Part shown: positions 17,474 to 24,957 of the stretch, piece after piece | How positions within the stretch are numbered: position 1 is the stretch's first letter | How the letters are laid out: the number at the start of each line of letters is the position of its first letter | NCBI RefSeq assembly: GCF_902506415.1 | Contig: NZ_LR733275.1 | Location: forward strand, 3,815,856 to 3,879,855 | Length of the DNA: 64,000 nucleotides | Origin: Massilia sp. 9I | GTDB taxonomy: Bacteria > Pseudomonadota > Gammaproteobacteria > Burkholderiales > Burkholderiaceae_D | Reading direction: 5' to 3' | Notes under the pieces: generated by a model | The model's database searches: none | What the model was told of the DNA's origin: nothing | The model's input: only the letters and a program-made list of their open reading frames with translations | Made by a program: the position numbers and the translations under genes

Positions 17474-17731
17474 ATGACTTTAGCTCCTTCCCTCACCACG
17501 CTCGACGCCCTGCAGCCCGGCCAGAGCGGCACCGTGATCCACCTGGCGCCGCCTGCGCAGCAGGGTGGCTTCGACGTCCAGCGTCGCCTGATGGAACTCG
17601 GTTTCGTGCCGGGCGAGCGTATCCGCGTGCTCAAGCGCGTGCTGGGCGGCCCGCTGGCCGTCAAGGTCGGCGAGTCGACCTTCGCGCTGCGCCGCTTCGA
17701 AGCGGCCCTCGTGTCGATCAAGCCGGAATAA
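17474..17731 (+). CDS. feoA: Ferrous iron transport protein A
   Basis: 85 residues with an SH3-like fold pattern: LDALQPGQSGTVIHLAP, RRLMELGFVPGERIRVLKRV, GGPLAVKVGESTFALRRFEA. The middle motif RRLMELGFVPG is the hallmark of FeoA, a small cytoplasmic partner of FeoB needed for Fe(II) uptake. It is followed after four bases by feoB. The upstream region has a Fur-like site over a credible promoter. Confidence 0.95.
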   Translation: MTLAPSLTTLDALQPGQSGTVIHLAPPAQQGGFDVQRRLMELGFVPGERIRVLKRVLGGPLAVKVGESTFALRRFEAALVSIKPE

Positions 17732-17735
17732 GCGA

Positions 17736-19616
17736 ATGGGTGTCATGGAACAACAGGTGGCGTCGCGCACGCCCCTGGTCGCACTGCTCGGCAATCCCAA
17801 CTGCGGCAAGACCGCACTCTTCAATCGCCTGACCGGTTCGCGCCAGAAGGTCGCAAACTACGCCGGCGTGACCATCGAACGCAAGGAAGGCAGTTTTACC
17901 TCGCCCGGTGGCCGCGCATTTCGCGTGCTCGACCTGCCCGGCGCCTACAGCCTGAGTGCCCAGACGCCGGACGAAGCCATCACGCGCGACGTGGTGGCCG
18001 GCCTGCGCGCGGGCGAATCCGCGCCCGACGCGGTCCTGTGCGTGGTCAACGCGACCAATTTGCGCCTCAACCTGCGCATGGTGCTCGAACTCAAGCGCCT
18101 CGGCCTGCCGATGGTGCTGGTGCTGAACATGGTCGACGTCGCGAAGAAGCGCGGCATCGCCATCGATACCGCCGTCCTGGCGCGCGAACTGGGCATGCCG
18201 GTGGTCGAAACCGTCGCTATCCAGACCGGCGGCGAGGAGGCCCTGCTGGCCGAGCTCGACCGCATGAGCTTCGGCGCGCCCGTGCAACCGAATCCGCTGT
18301 CGGCGATCGACGCGGTGCCGGTCGAGGACACCCAGCGCGACGTGCGCCGCATCCTCGAGCTTGCCGTCTCTGCCGGCGCCGACCGCGGCAACCTGACCGA
18401 GAAGATCGACAACCTCGTGCTGCACCCGGTGCTGGGCCCGGTCATTCTGGCGGCCCTGATGTTCCTGATCTTCCAGGCCGTGTTCAGCTGGGCCGGCATG
18501 CCGATGGACCTGATCGAGGCCGGCGTCGGCGCCCTTGGCGAACGGGTCGGCCTGCTGCTGGGCGAAGGCGTGCTGCACAGCCTGATCGTGGACGGCATCA
18601 TCGCCGGCGTCGGCAGCGTGCTGGTGTTCCTGCCGCAGATCCTGATCCTGTTCTTCTTCATCCTGCTGCTGGAGGACGTGGGCTACCTGCCGCGCGCCGC
18701 CTTCCTGCTGGACCGCATCATGGGCAGCGTCGGCCTGTCGGGCCGCGCCTTCCTGCCGCTCCTGTCTTCGTTCGCCTGCGCGATTCCCGGCATCATGGCC
18801 GCGCGCACCATCCAGAACCCGCGCGACCGCCTGGTGACCATCATGATCGCGCCCCTCATGACCTGCTCGGCGCGCCTGCCCGTGTACGCCTTGCTGATCG
18901 CCGCCTTCATCCCGGACCGGGAAGTGGGCGGCCTGATGAACCTGCAGGGCCTGGTGCTGTTCGTGCTGTACATGGCCGGCATCCTGAGCGCGATGGCGGT
19001 GGCCTGGTTCATGAAGCGCCGCAGCGACTACAAGCAGCATGCCTTGATGATGGAGCTGCCGGCCTACCACTGGCCGCAGCCGCGCGCCCTGGCGACCGGC
19101 CTGTGGGAGCGCGCCAAGATCTTCCTGAAACGGGTCGGCACCCTGATCCTGGCCATGATGGTCATGCTGTGGGTGCTGTCGAGCTTCCCGGGCGCACCGG
19201 AAGGCGCGACCCATCCGCCGGTCTACTACAGCGTGGCCGGCATGATCGGCCGCGCCCTGGAAGTCATCCTGGCCCCGATCGGCTTCGGCTGGGAGATCGC
19301 GATCGCCCTGGTGCCGGGCATGGCCGCGCGCGAAGTCGCGGTCGGCGCCCTCGGCCAGGTGTATGCGCTGTCGGGCGGCGATGAAGTCGGCAATACCCTG
19401 GCGCCGCTGATCGCCCAGTCCTGGTCGCTGGCCACCGGCCTGTCGCTCCTTACCTGGTACGTCTACGCGCCGCACTGCCTGCCGACCTTGGCCACGGTGG
19501 CGCGCGAAACCGGCAGCCGCCGCTACGCCTGGATCATGGCGGGCTACATGTTCAGCCTGGCCTACGTGGCCGCCTTCATCGTCTACCGCACGGCCTTGTA
19601 CTTCACGGGAGCTTGA
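17736..19616 (+). CDS. feoB: Ferrous iron transport protein B
   Basis: 626 residues. The N-terminal GTPase domain has G1 GNPNCGKT (19-26), G3 DLPGAYSL and G4 NMVD; then a helical spacer and a membrane domain with Gate-type segments (LEDVGYLPRAAFLLDRIMGSVGLSGRAFLPLLSSFACAIPGI, where the conserved Cys lies, and TIQNPRDRLVTIMIAPLMTCSARLPVY). It is shorter than the E. coli protein (773), as in many betaproteobacteria. It moves Fe(II) across the inner membrane. A second ATG at 17745 is possible. The stop codon comes just before the small Cys-rich gene, with which it is surely co-transcribed. Confidence 0.97.
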   Translation: MGVMEQQVASRTPLVALLGNPNCGKTALFNRLTGSRQKVANYAGVTIERKEGSFTSPGGRAFRVLDLPGAYSLSAQTPDEAITRDVVAGLRAGESAPDAVLCVVNATNLRLNLRMVLELKRLGLPMVLVLNMVDVAKKRGIAIDTAVLARELGMPVVETVAIQTGGEEALLAELDRMSFGAPVQPNPLSAIDAVPVEDTQRDVRRILELAVSAGADRGNLTEKIDNLVLHPVLGPVILAALMFLIFQAVFSWAGMPMDLIEAGVGALGERVGLLLGEGVLHSLIVDGIIAGVGSVLVFLPQILILFFFILLLEDVGYLPRAAFLLDRIMGSVGLSGRAFLPLLSSFACAIPGIMAARTIQNPRDRLVTIMIAPLMTCSARLPVYALLIAAFIPDREVGGLMNLQGLVLFVLYMAGILSAMAVAWFMKRRSDYKQHALMMELPAYHWPQPRALATGLWERAKIFLKRVGTLILAMMVMLWVLSSFPGAPEGATHPPVYYSVAGMIGRALEVILAPIGFGWEIAIALVPGMAAREVAVGALGQVYALSGGDEVGNTLAPLIAQSWSLATGLSLLTWYVYAPHCLPTLATVARETGSRRYAWIMAGYMFSLAYVAAFIVYRTALYFTGA

Positions 19617-19621
19617 CGCGC

Positions 19622-19915
19622 ATGTGGCAGGAACTGGTGACAGGAATCATCGTCGCGCTGGCCGCGTTGTATATCGGCGCCAAGTACCTGCCGGAGAGCT
19701 GGCGCCGCGCCATCGTGCATCGCCTGTCGAAAGACGACGGTCAGTCGGCGCCCGCGGCCTGGCTCGTGAAGTGGCTGGACACCTCGGCCAGCTGCGGCAG
19801 CGGCAGCACTGGCGGCAGCGGCTGCAGCAGCTGCAATACCTGCGGGCCGGCCGAGCCCGCGCCGCCGCCCGGCAAGGGCAACGGCAAGGTCATCAAGATC
19901 CACCAGCGCCGCTAG
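19622..19915 (+). CDS. Small Cys-rich membrane protein linked to feoB
   Basis: 97 residues from the ATG at 19622, six bases after the feoB stop; an in-frame TTG at 19613 overlapping feoB is a weaker option. One membrane helix (ELVTGIIVALAALYIGAKYL) is followed by a soluble tail with four Cys in a Ser/Gly-rich stretch (SCGSGSTGGSGCSSCNTCG), suited to bind iron or a cluster. Position and shape recall the FeoB-associated Cys-rich proteins and the DUF6587-type proteins of proteobacteria. It replaces the winged-helix FeoC of enterics, which is absent here. The function is not established. Confidence 0.8.
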   Translation: MWQELVTGIIVALAALYIGAKYLPESWRRAIVHRLSKDDGQSAPAAWLVKWLDTSASCGSGSTGGSGCSSCNTCGPAEPAPPPGKGNGKVIKIHQRR

Positions 19916-19921
19916 CCGCAG

Positions 19922-20296
19922 CTAGTCACCGGCGACTACGTGCCAGGCGCCGCCGACGCCGTCACCGGTCTTTTCTCCCGCTTTCTTGTCCTTGACGAAG
20001 GTGTACAGGGGTTTGCCCTTGTGCGCCAGCTGCTTGCCGCCATCCTCGCGCGTGACGACGGAGTAGGGCGCGGCCGGCGTACCCTCCGCCATCACCGGAG
20101 GCCAGTTCTTGGCGCAGGTGGCGACGCAGCTGCTCTTGCCGCTGTTCGGTGTGTCCTTGTCATAGGTGTAGACCGTCATGCCGGCGCTGTCGACGAGCAT
20201 GCCGTTCACCGTCCTCAATGGGGCGCTGTCGGCGGCGAACAGGGTGGTGGAGAACAGCAGGGTGGTAACAGCGGTACAGACGCGAAGCACTTTCAT
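19922..20296 (-). CDS. Secreted repeat protein of the COG4315 type
   Basis: 124 residues. The ATG at 20296 is five bases from AGGAGG; another ATG directly before it is too close. A signal peptide (VLRVCTAVTTLLFSTTLFAA) precedes two copies of the short lipoprotein_15-type repeat: NGMLVDSAGMTVYTYDKDTPNSGKSSCVATCAKNWPPV and GKPLYTFVKDKKAGEKTGDGVGGAWHVV. Two Cys in SSCVATC are typical. No lipobox is seen, so it should be periplasmic. Its role is unknown in all members. It converges with the feo operon, with only 6 bases between stop codons. Confidence 0.85.
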   Translation of the reverse strand: MKVLRVCTAVTTLLFSTTLFAADSAPLRTVNGMLVDSAGMTVYTYDKDTPNSGKSSCVATCAKNWPPVMAEGTPAAPYSVVTREDGGKQLAHKGKPLYTFVKDKKAGEKTGDGVGGAWHVVAGD

Positions 20297-20337
20297 CATA
20301 GCCTCCTGGTCAAGCACTGCATGGGTGGACTTCCATT

Positions 20338-21228
20338 CTAGTCCTTCGGCGCCGCCATTGTCTCTACCGCCGCGATCAGGCGCCTGGCATCGTAGGGTGC
20401 ATGCACCTTGATGTCGTTGTCGAAGTAGCAGTAGACGTCGCGCGCCTTCTTCCTGGGCGGCGCCACGTTTGAAACCAGGCGCGCGCCTTGCGGCTGTCTG
20501 CCCTGGCGCCAGGCGTGGATGCGCGCGGCCCAGGCGGCGATCGCCTCATCCCCATAGCCGCTCGCATACAGCTCCTTGTCGCCGTGCAGGCGGATGTAGA
20601 CGAAGTCCGCCGTCACGTCTTCGCACAGCGGCCAGCGGCCGGCGGTGTCGGCCACCACCAGCGCCACCTTATAGCGCCGCAGCATGGCGATGAAGGCAGG
20701 ATCCATGAAGCTCTCGTGGCGGATCTCGACCGCGTGGCGCAGCGGCCGATTGGGCCCCGCATCGAGCGAGACCCGGCCCTCCATGCGCGGCTGGTACTGG
20801 CGCGCGAGCTCCAGGGCGCTGTCGGTATCCTGGGGCAGCAGCGACAGGAAGTGCTCGAAGCGCTGCGGGTCGAATTTCATCACCGGCGGGAACTGCCACA
20901 GGAAAGGCCCGAGCTTGTCGCGCAGCTCGAACACACCGGAGGCCAGCACGTTGGCCAGCGGGCCTTCGATGTCCTTCAGCTTGAGCATGTGGGTGAGGAA
21001 GCGGTTGCCCTTGACCGCGAACACGAAGCCGGGCGGCGTCGCCGCGTGCCAGGCGGCGTAGGATTCGGGCCGCTGCAGCGAATAGAAAGAGCCGTTGATC
21101 TCGATGCTCGGCAACTGGCCTGCCGCGTATTCGAGCTCGCGGTGCTGGGCCAGGCCCTTGGGATAGAACACGCCGCGCCAGGGCACGTAGCGCCAGCCGG
21201 AGATGCCGATGTAGACCGATCCATTCAT
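20338..21228 (-). CDS. DUF72 family protein (TIM-barrel fold)
   Basis: 296 residues from MNGSVYIGISGWRY at 21228. The start YIGISGWRYVPWRGVFYP, the segment SIEINGSFYSLQRPESYAAWH and the later VEIRHESFMDP, ADFVYIRLHGDKELY and VYCYFDNDIKVHAPYDA are the fixed landmarks of DUF72 (YecE-like). The family has a TIM-barrel fold similar to endonuclease IV but no settled activity. An in-frame N-terminal extension is not family-like. It diverges from the glutathione transferase gene to its right. Confidence 0.92.
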   Translation of the reverse strand: MNGSVYIGISGWRYVPWRGVFYPKGLAQHRELEYAAGQLPSIEINGSFYSLQRPESYAAWHAATPPGFVFAVKGNRFLTHMLKLKDIEGPLANVLASGVFELRDKLGPFLWQFPPVMKFDPQRFEHFLSLLPQDTDSALELARQYQPRMEGRVSLDAGPNRPLRHAVEIRHESFMDPAFIAMLRRYKVALVVADTAGRWPLCEDVTADFVYIRLHGDKELYASGYGDEAIAAWAARIHAWRQGRQPQGARLVSNVAPPRKKARDVYCYFDNDIKVHAPYDARRLIAAVETMAAPKD

Positions 21229-21310
21229 GGGACCAAGGATAGCGGCCGGGTCCGTTGGCAGGCGCACAACATGCTAAGCTGGCGTCCTGTCGAACTCTAC
21301 TGATACGCCC

Positions 21311-21979
21311 ATGATCGTCGTCCACCACCTGAACAATTCGCGCTCGCAGCGCATCCTGTGGCTGCTCGAGGAGCTCGGGCTCGACTACGAGATCAAGAAG
21401 TACCAGCGCGATCCCAAGACCATGCTGGCGCCGCCCGAACTCAAGGCCGTGCACCCGCTCGGCAAGTCGCCGGTGATCAGCGATGACGGCCTGGTCGTGG
21501 CCGAATCCGGCGCCATCGTCGAATACCTCACCGGCCGCTATGGAAATGGGCGCCTGGTGCCTGCTGTCGGCACCCCGGAGCGCCTGCGCTACACCTATTT
21601 CCTGCACTTCGCCGAGGGCTCGGCCATGTCGCCGCTGTTGATGAAGCTGGTGTTCGACAAGGTCGAGAACGGCCCCATGCCCTTCTTCGCCAAGCCGATC
21701 GCGCGCGCGATCGCACGCAAGGTGAAGGACAGTTTCGTGCTGCCGAATATCCGTAGCCAGCTCGACTTCCTGGAAGCCGAGCTGGGCAAGTCGACCTGGT
21801 TCGCTGGCGAGGAGTTCAGCGCCGCCGACATCCAGATGAGCTTTGCATTGGAGGCGGCCGCCTCGCGCGGGGGACTGGGCAGCCAGTACCCGAAGCTGAG
21901 CGCCTTCCTGCAAAGGATCCATGCGCGTCCGGCCTATGCACGCGCGCTCGAACGGGGCGGCAAGTACGACTACGCCTGA
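21311..21979 (+). CDS. Glutathione S-transferase
   Basis: 222 residues. Thioredoxin-like N-terminal domain (MIVVHHLNNSRSQRILWLLEELGLDYEIKKY, HPLGKSPVISDDGLVVAESGAIVEYL) with cis-Pro and the ESG glutathione-binding turn; NNSRSQRILW is typical of the Ser/Tyr-type GstA-like or yeast GTT1-like group. Helical C-terminal domain includes WFAGEEFSAADIQMSFALEAA, the N-capping motif. It is unlike the transferase gene at 14.7 kb. The substrate cannot be read from sequence. Confidence 0.92.
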   Translation: MIVVHHLNNSRSQRILWLLEELGLDYEIKKYQRDPKTMLAPPELKAVHPLGKSPVISDDGLVVAESGAIVEYLTGRYGNGRLVPAVGTPERLRYTYFLHFAEGSAMSPLLMKLVFDKVENGPMPFFAKPIARAIARKVKDSFVLPNIRSQLDFLEAELGKSTWFAGEEFSAADIQMSFALEAAASRGGLGSQYPKLSAFLQRIHARPAYARALERGGKYDYA

Positions 21980-22086
21980 ACCGGGTCGCGGCGTTTTCGC
22001 CACAAGTTTTACAAAATAGCACTATCTGTTAGCTATTTGGTAATGCACGCAGGCATAATGACGGCTTCATCCAACCCGGAGCCGCC

Positions 22087-22791
22087 ATGTTTGTCCTGCC
22101 GTCATCCCGTCACCCCCTGCTGGCGCTTGCCGTCGCCTGCGCCCTTGCGGGTTGCGGCGGCGTGGAGCAGGAAGCCGCGTCCCCGGCGCGCACCCTGACG
22201 CCGGTGCCGGTCTCGCAGGTGGACCACGAGCGGATCGCGCAGCAACTCTATCTGGCTTACCTGGGCCGCGCCGCGGAACCTGCCGGCCTGGCTTACTTCG
22301 CGGACGTCAGCCGTCAGGCCGCGCTGCCGATGGACATGGGCGCCGCTTACTTCCGCTACGGCGTCGAGAACGGCGTGCGCCAGGTGCTCGACAGCCTGGC
22401 CGAGAGCCCGGAAGCGGTCGCGCTGTATTCGGGCAGCGACGCCGCGGCGGTGACGGCGATGTACCGCAACCTGTTCAACCGCGATCCCGATCCGGGCGGC
22501 CTGGCCTACTGGTCCGGCGCGCTGTCCAGCGGCGCGCTCCGGCGCGGGCAGATACCGGTGGCCCTGCTGGCCGGCGCGGCCCTGGCCGACCTGCAGGCCT
22601 TCGACCGCAAGACCGACCTGGCGGTCGCCTTCACCGCCGCCCTCGACACCCCGGAACGGATGGCGGCCTACCAGCGCGACAGCGGGGTCGCCGCGCTGCG
22701 CCAGGTGCTGGCCAAGGTCAGCGCCGCTACCACCGACGCCGAGCTGCGCGCGCTGGTCGACGAGGCCCTGGCGGCGATCACGCGGGGCTAA
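22087..22791 (+). CDS. DUF4214 domain lipoprotein
   Basis: 234 residues. The lipobox LAGC after a hydrophobic lead (LLALAVACALAGCGG) marks a lipoprotein. The rest holds two DUF4214-like units: RIAQQLYLAYLGRAAEPAGLAYFADV and AVTAMYRNLFNRDPDPGGLAYWSGALSSG. DUF4214 is usually attached to surface-layer, calcium-binding or adhesin-type proteins; free-standing lipoproteins like this one are seen in Massilia relatives. No catalytic motif is seen. The region before it has a small inverted repeat (AAATAGC / GCTATTT, 22014-22038). Confidence 0.82.
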   Translation: MFVLPSSRHPLLALAVACALAGCGGVEQEAASPARTLTPVPVSQVDHERIAQQLYLAYLGRAAEPAGLAYFADVSRQAALPMDMGAAYFRYGVENGVRQVLDSLAESPEAVALYSGSDAAAVTAMYRNLFNRDPDPGGLAYWSGALSSGALRRGQIPVALLAGAALADLQAFDRKTDLAVAFTAALDTPERMAAYQRDSGVAALRQVLAKVSAATTDAELRALVDEALAAITRG

Positions 22792-22865
22792 GCCTTCGCG
22801 CTTTGCGCCGTGCGCCGCCCGGTTTATCATGGCGGCGCCGCCACCATCCCGTACACCGCACCACC

Positions 22866-23651
22866 ATGAGCAAACAGGGAAAGCTGCTCGCGATCGATGG
22901 CCTGAACATCGTGCGCCGCGTCTACGAAGCCAGCCCCGAACCGGACTCCGACCTGAAGGCCAGCATCGCCCTGCGCCACGCTTTTTCGTCCTTCCGCAAC
23001 GTGCTGGAAACGCATGCGCCGACCCACGTGCTGGCGGCCTTCGACTACGGCGGCCCGAATTGGCGCCACGCGCTGTATCCGCGCTACCGCGAGGGCCGCG
23101 CCGCGATGCCGGCGCCGCTGCGCGAGGCGCTGCCGGAGTTTCACGAGCGCCTGCGCCAGGCCGGCCTGCAGGTGCTGGCCATACCCGAGGTCGAGGCCGA
23201 CGACGTGATCGCCACCGGCGTCATGCGCTGGCTGAACGAGGCGCGGGGCGAGGCCATCGTCGCGACCACCGACAAGGACCTGCATGTGCTGGTCGCCCAT
23301 GGCGCGCTGGTGTGGGACCATTTCAAGAACGAGTGGCACGACGACGCCTGGGTGCGCCAGCGCTTCGGCGTGGCGCCGGAACTGCTGCACGACCTGCTGG
23401 CGCTGATGGGCGACCCGACCGACGGCGTGCCGGGCGTCTCGAAAATCGGCATGAAGACCGCGGCGCGCCTGCTCAACGCCTACGGCAGCCTGGACGCCGT
23501 GGTGGCCGGCGCCGGCATCCTCAAGACGCCGCTGGGCGAGAGGCTGCGCGCGGAGCGTGAGATACTCGAGATCTCGCGCTGCCTGGTGGCGCTCAAGCTC
23601 GACATGCGCCTCGGCGTCACCTGGAACATGCTGGCCTATGAATCACATTGA
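22866..23651 (+). CDS. 5'-3' exonuclease (PolI N-terminal-like, Xni/ExoIX type)
   Basis: 261 residues. The FEN-family metal-binding acidic residues sit in LLAIDGLNIVRR, AAFDYGGPNWRHALYPRYREGR, EVEADDVIAT and TTDKDLHVLV; a helix-three-turn-helix GVPGVSKIGMKTAARLLNAYG follows, used for DNA binding. It resembles the 5' nuclease domain of DNA polymerase I without polymerase, like E. coli Xni, which acts on flaps and RNA primers. Whether all metal ligands are kept is not checked in detail. It is followed after 12 bases by the receiver-like gene. Confidence 0.9.
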   Translation: MSKQGKLLAIDGLNIVRRVYEASPEPDSDLKASIALRHAFSSFRNVLETHAPTHVLAAFDYGGPNWRHALYPRYREGRAAMPAPLREALPEFHERLRQAGLQVLAIPEVEADDVIATGVMRWLNEARGEAIVATTDKDLHVLVAHGALVWDHFKNEWHDDAWVRQRFGVAPELLHDLLALMGDPTDGVPGVSKIGMKTAARLLNAYGSLDAVVAGAGILKTPLGERLRAEREILEISRCLVALKLDMRLGVTWNMLAYESH

Positions 23652-23663
23652 AGGAAAGAGCCG

Positions 23664-24062
23664 ATGCTGAAGGCATTGATCGTGGACGGCAGCGCCATTT
23701 CGCGCGGCCTGCTCAATACCGTGCTGCTGGACGGCGGCTACGACGTCGTCGCGCAAACCCATACCGGCCATGCGGCGCTGGTGCAGGCGATGAAGCACCG
23801 CCCGCAGATCGTCTGCATCGCGCGCGAACAGGTCGAGGACGGCAGCCGGGTGGTGGAGGAACTGCGCGCCCAGCTGCCGAAGGCGATGGTCTTCATGGTC
23901 TCCGGCACGCTGGACGCGGGCGCGATTCAGGACGCCATCGGGCGCGGCGTGCACGGCTTCATCGTCAAGCCCTTCAAGGCCGACGCCGTGCTGAAGACCA
24001 TCCGCAATACCGTGATCGCGGTGGTGCGCAAACAGCAGGCGGCCTCCGGCAACGCAGACTGA
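23664..24062 (+). CDS. Degenerate response-regulator receiver protein
   Basis: 132 residues, one domain. The receiver layout is clear: LIVDGSAISRGLLNTVL at the start, VFMVSGTLDAGAI (the Thr/Ser switch position) and GFIVKPFKADAVL with the conserved Lys. The phospho-acceptor Asp that should follow the third strand is missing: the sequence reads IVCIAREQVEDG, with Ile52/Ala53 where Asp is expected. One acid is also lost from the first acidic pair (VDG instead of DD). It is therefore likely not phosphorylated in the normal way and may act as a protein-binding pseudo-receiver. GAAGGAAAGAG precedes the ATG. No kinase gene is next to it. Confidence 0.82.
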   Translation: MLKALIVDGSAISRGLLNTVLLDGGYDVVAQTHTGHAALVQAMKHRPQIVCIAREQVEDGSRVVEELRAQLPKAMVFMVSGTLDAGAIQDAIGRGVHGFIVKPFKADAVLKTIRNTVIAVVRKQQAASGNAD

Positions 24063-24087
24063 TTTTCCGCGCAGCGCAGGCAAACTT

Positions 24088-24774
24088 TCAGCCGCGCCGC
24101 TTCACTTCGTCCGACGCGATCTCCGCCAGTTCCTGCAGCGCGCGGGTTTCGCGCGCGCGCAGGCGGCGCGGTTCGCGGTCCAGCACGCACAGGGTGCCGA
24201 AGCGGCGTCCCTGCGCATCTTCCAGCGGCACCCCGGCATAGAAGCGGATGTGCGGTTCCCGCGTCACCAGCGGGTTGGCGGCGAAGCGCGCGTCGCTTGC
24301 CGCATCGCCCACCACGAACAGCGCGCCGGTGGCCAGCGCCCCGTTACAGAAGGCCCAGTCGCGCGGCGTCTCCTGCAGTGCGATCCCGACGCGCGCCTTG
24401 AACCACTGGCGCTGCCCGGCCAACACCGTGATCAGGGCGATCGGGCACTCGGTCGCGTGGGCGGCCAGCCGCACCAGGCGCTCGAAGACTTCCTCGCGCG
24501 GCGTGTCGAGCAGGGCATGGCTCGATGGCGGCTCGAAGGACGGCGCCGCTTCCACGGCGGGCGCGGGCGCGGCGCTGACCGGCGGCGCGGGCGGCGCGGC
24601 CTGTTGCTGCGCCTGCAGCTGGCGCACCGCGCTCAGGCGCACGCGGCGATGCCCGCCCGGCGTCTTCCAGGCCGGCAGGGCGCCGCTTTCCATCCATATC
24701 TGCGCGGTGCTGACGGCAATGCCCAGCAGCTCGGCAGCTTCGCGCGTCGTCAGGACGGGATCTTCCTTGATCAT
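24088..24774 (-). CDS. HTH (excisionase/BldC-like) regulator with GAF domain
   Basis: 228 residues from the ATG at 24774; a GTG at 24804 would add ten. The N terminus is a MerR/excisionase-type winged helix (VLTTREAAELLGIAVSTAQIWMESGALPAWKTPGGHRRVRLSAVRQL). A Pro/Ala linker leads to a GAF domain (FERLVRLAAHATECPIALITVLAGQRQWFKARVG, GDAASDARFAANPLVTREPHIRFYAGVPL, FGTLCVLDREPR). The same GAF type is present in the divergent EAL gene, so the two may sense the same signal. The gene is convergent with the receiver-like gene and shares a control region with the EAL gene. Confidence 0.85.
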   Translation of the reverse strand: MIKEDPVLTTREAAELLGIAVSTAQIWMESGALPAWKTPGGHRRVRLSAVRQLQAQQQAAPPAPPVSAAPAPAVEAAPSFEPPSSHALLDTPREEVFERLVRLAAHATECPIALITVLAGQRQWFKARVGIALQETPRDWAFCNGALATGALFVVGDAASDARFAANPLVTREPHIRFYAGVPLEDAQGRRFGTLCVLDREPRRLRARETRALQELAEIASDEVKRRG

Positions 24775-24850
24775 GTTCTTGCTTACGTGTCGTTCGATGG
24801 GCACATTCTATCCGAAACTCGACAATATTTGACGGAAATGCGTATTTATA

Positions 24851-24866
24851 TGTCAAAAAATTGACA
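24851..24866. promoter_or_regulatory. Palindrome in the divergent control region of the two GAF genes
   Basis: TGTCAAAAAATTGACA is a perfect 6-bp inverted repeat with a 4-base A spacer. Each arm also reads as TTGACA on its own strand. It lies between the HTH-GAF and GAF-EAL genes in an AT-rich stretch and is a good candidate site for the HTH-GAF protein. Confidence 0.5.
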
Positions 24867-24895
24867 ACAAGCATCACTATTCCCAAAAATCGGTC

Positions 24896-24901
24896 TATAA
24901 T
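24896..24901 (+). promoter_or_regulatory. -10 box of the GAF-GGDEF-EAL gene
   Basis: A perfect TATAAT 57 bases before the ATG. The -35 position holds only ATCACT (24873-24878), so an activator binding upstream, for example at the palindrome 24851-24866, would be fitting. Confidence 0.5.
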
Positions 24902-24957
24902 CGTCACTTCCGATAAATACGTGCGCCATCGAGGTGTGCGACTGCCAAGGCCGCCCC

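Noticed and set aside
24861..24901. TTGACA at 24861 and TATAAT at 24896 as a joint promoter
   Set aside because: The spacing is 29 bases, too long for a sigma-70 promoter; the TTGACA is better explained as an arm of the palindrome.
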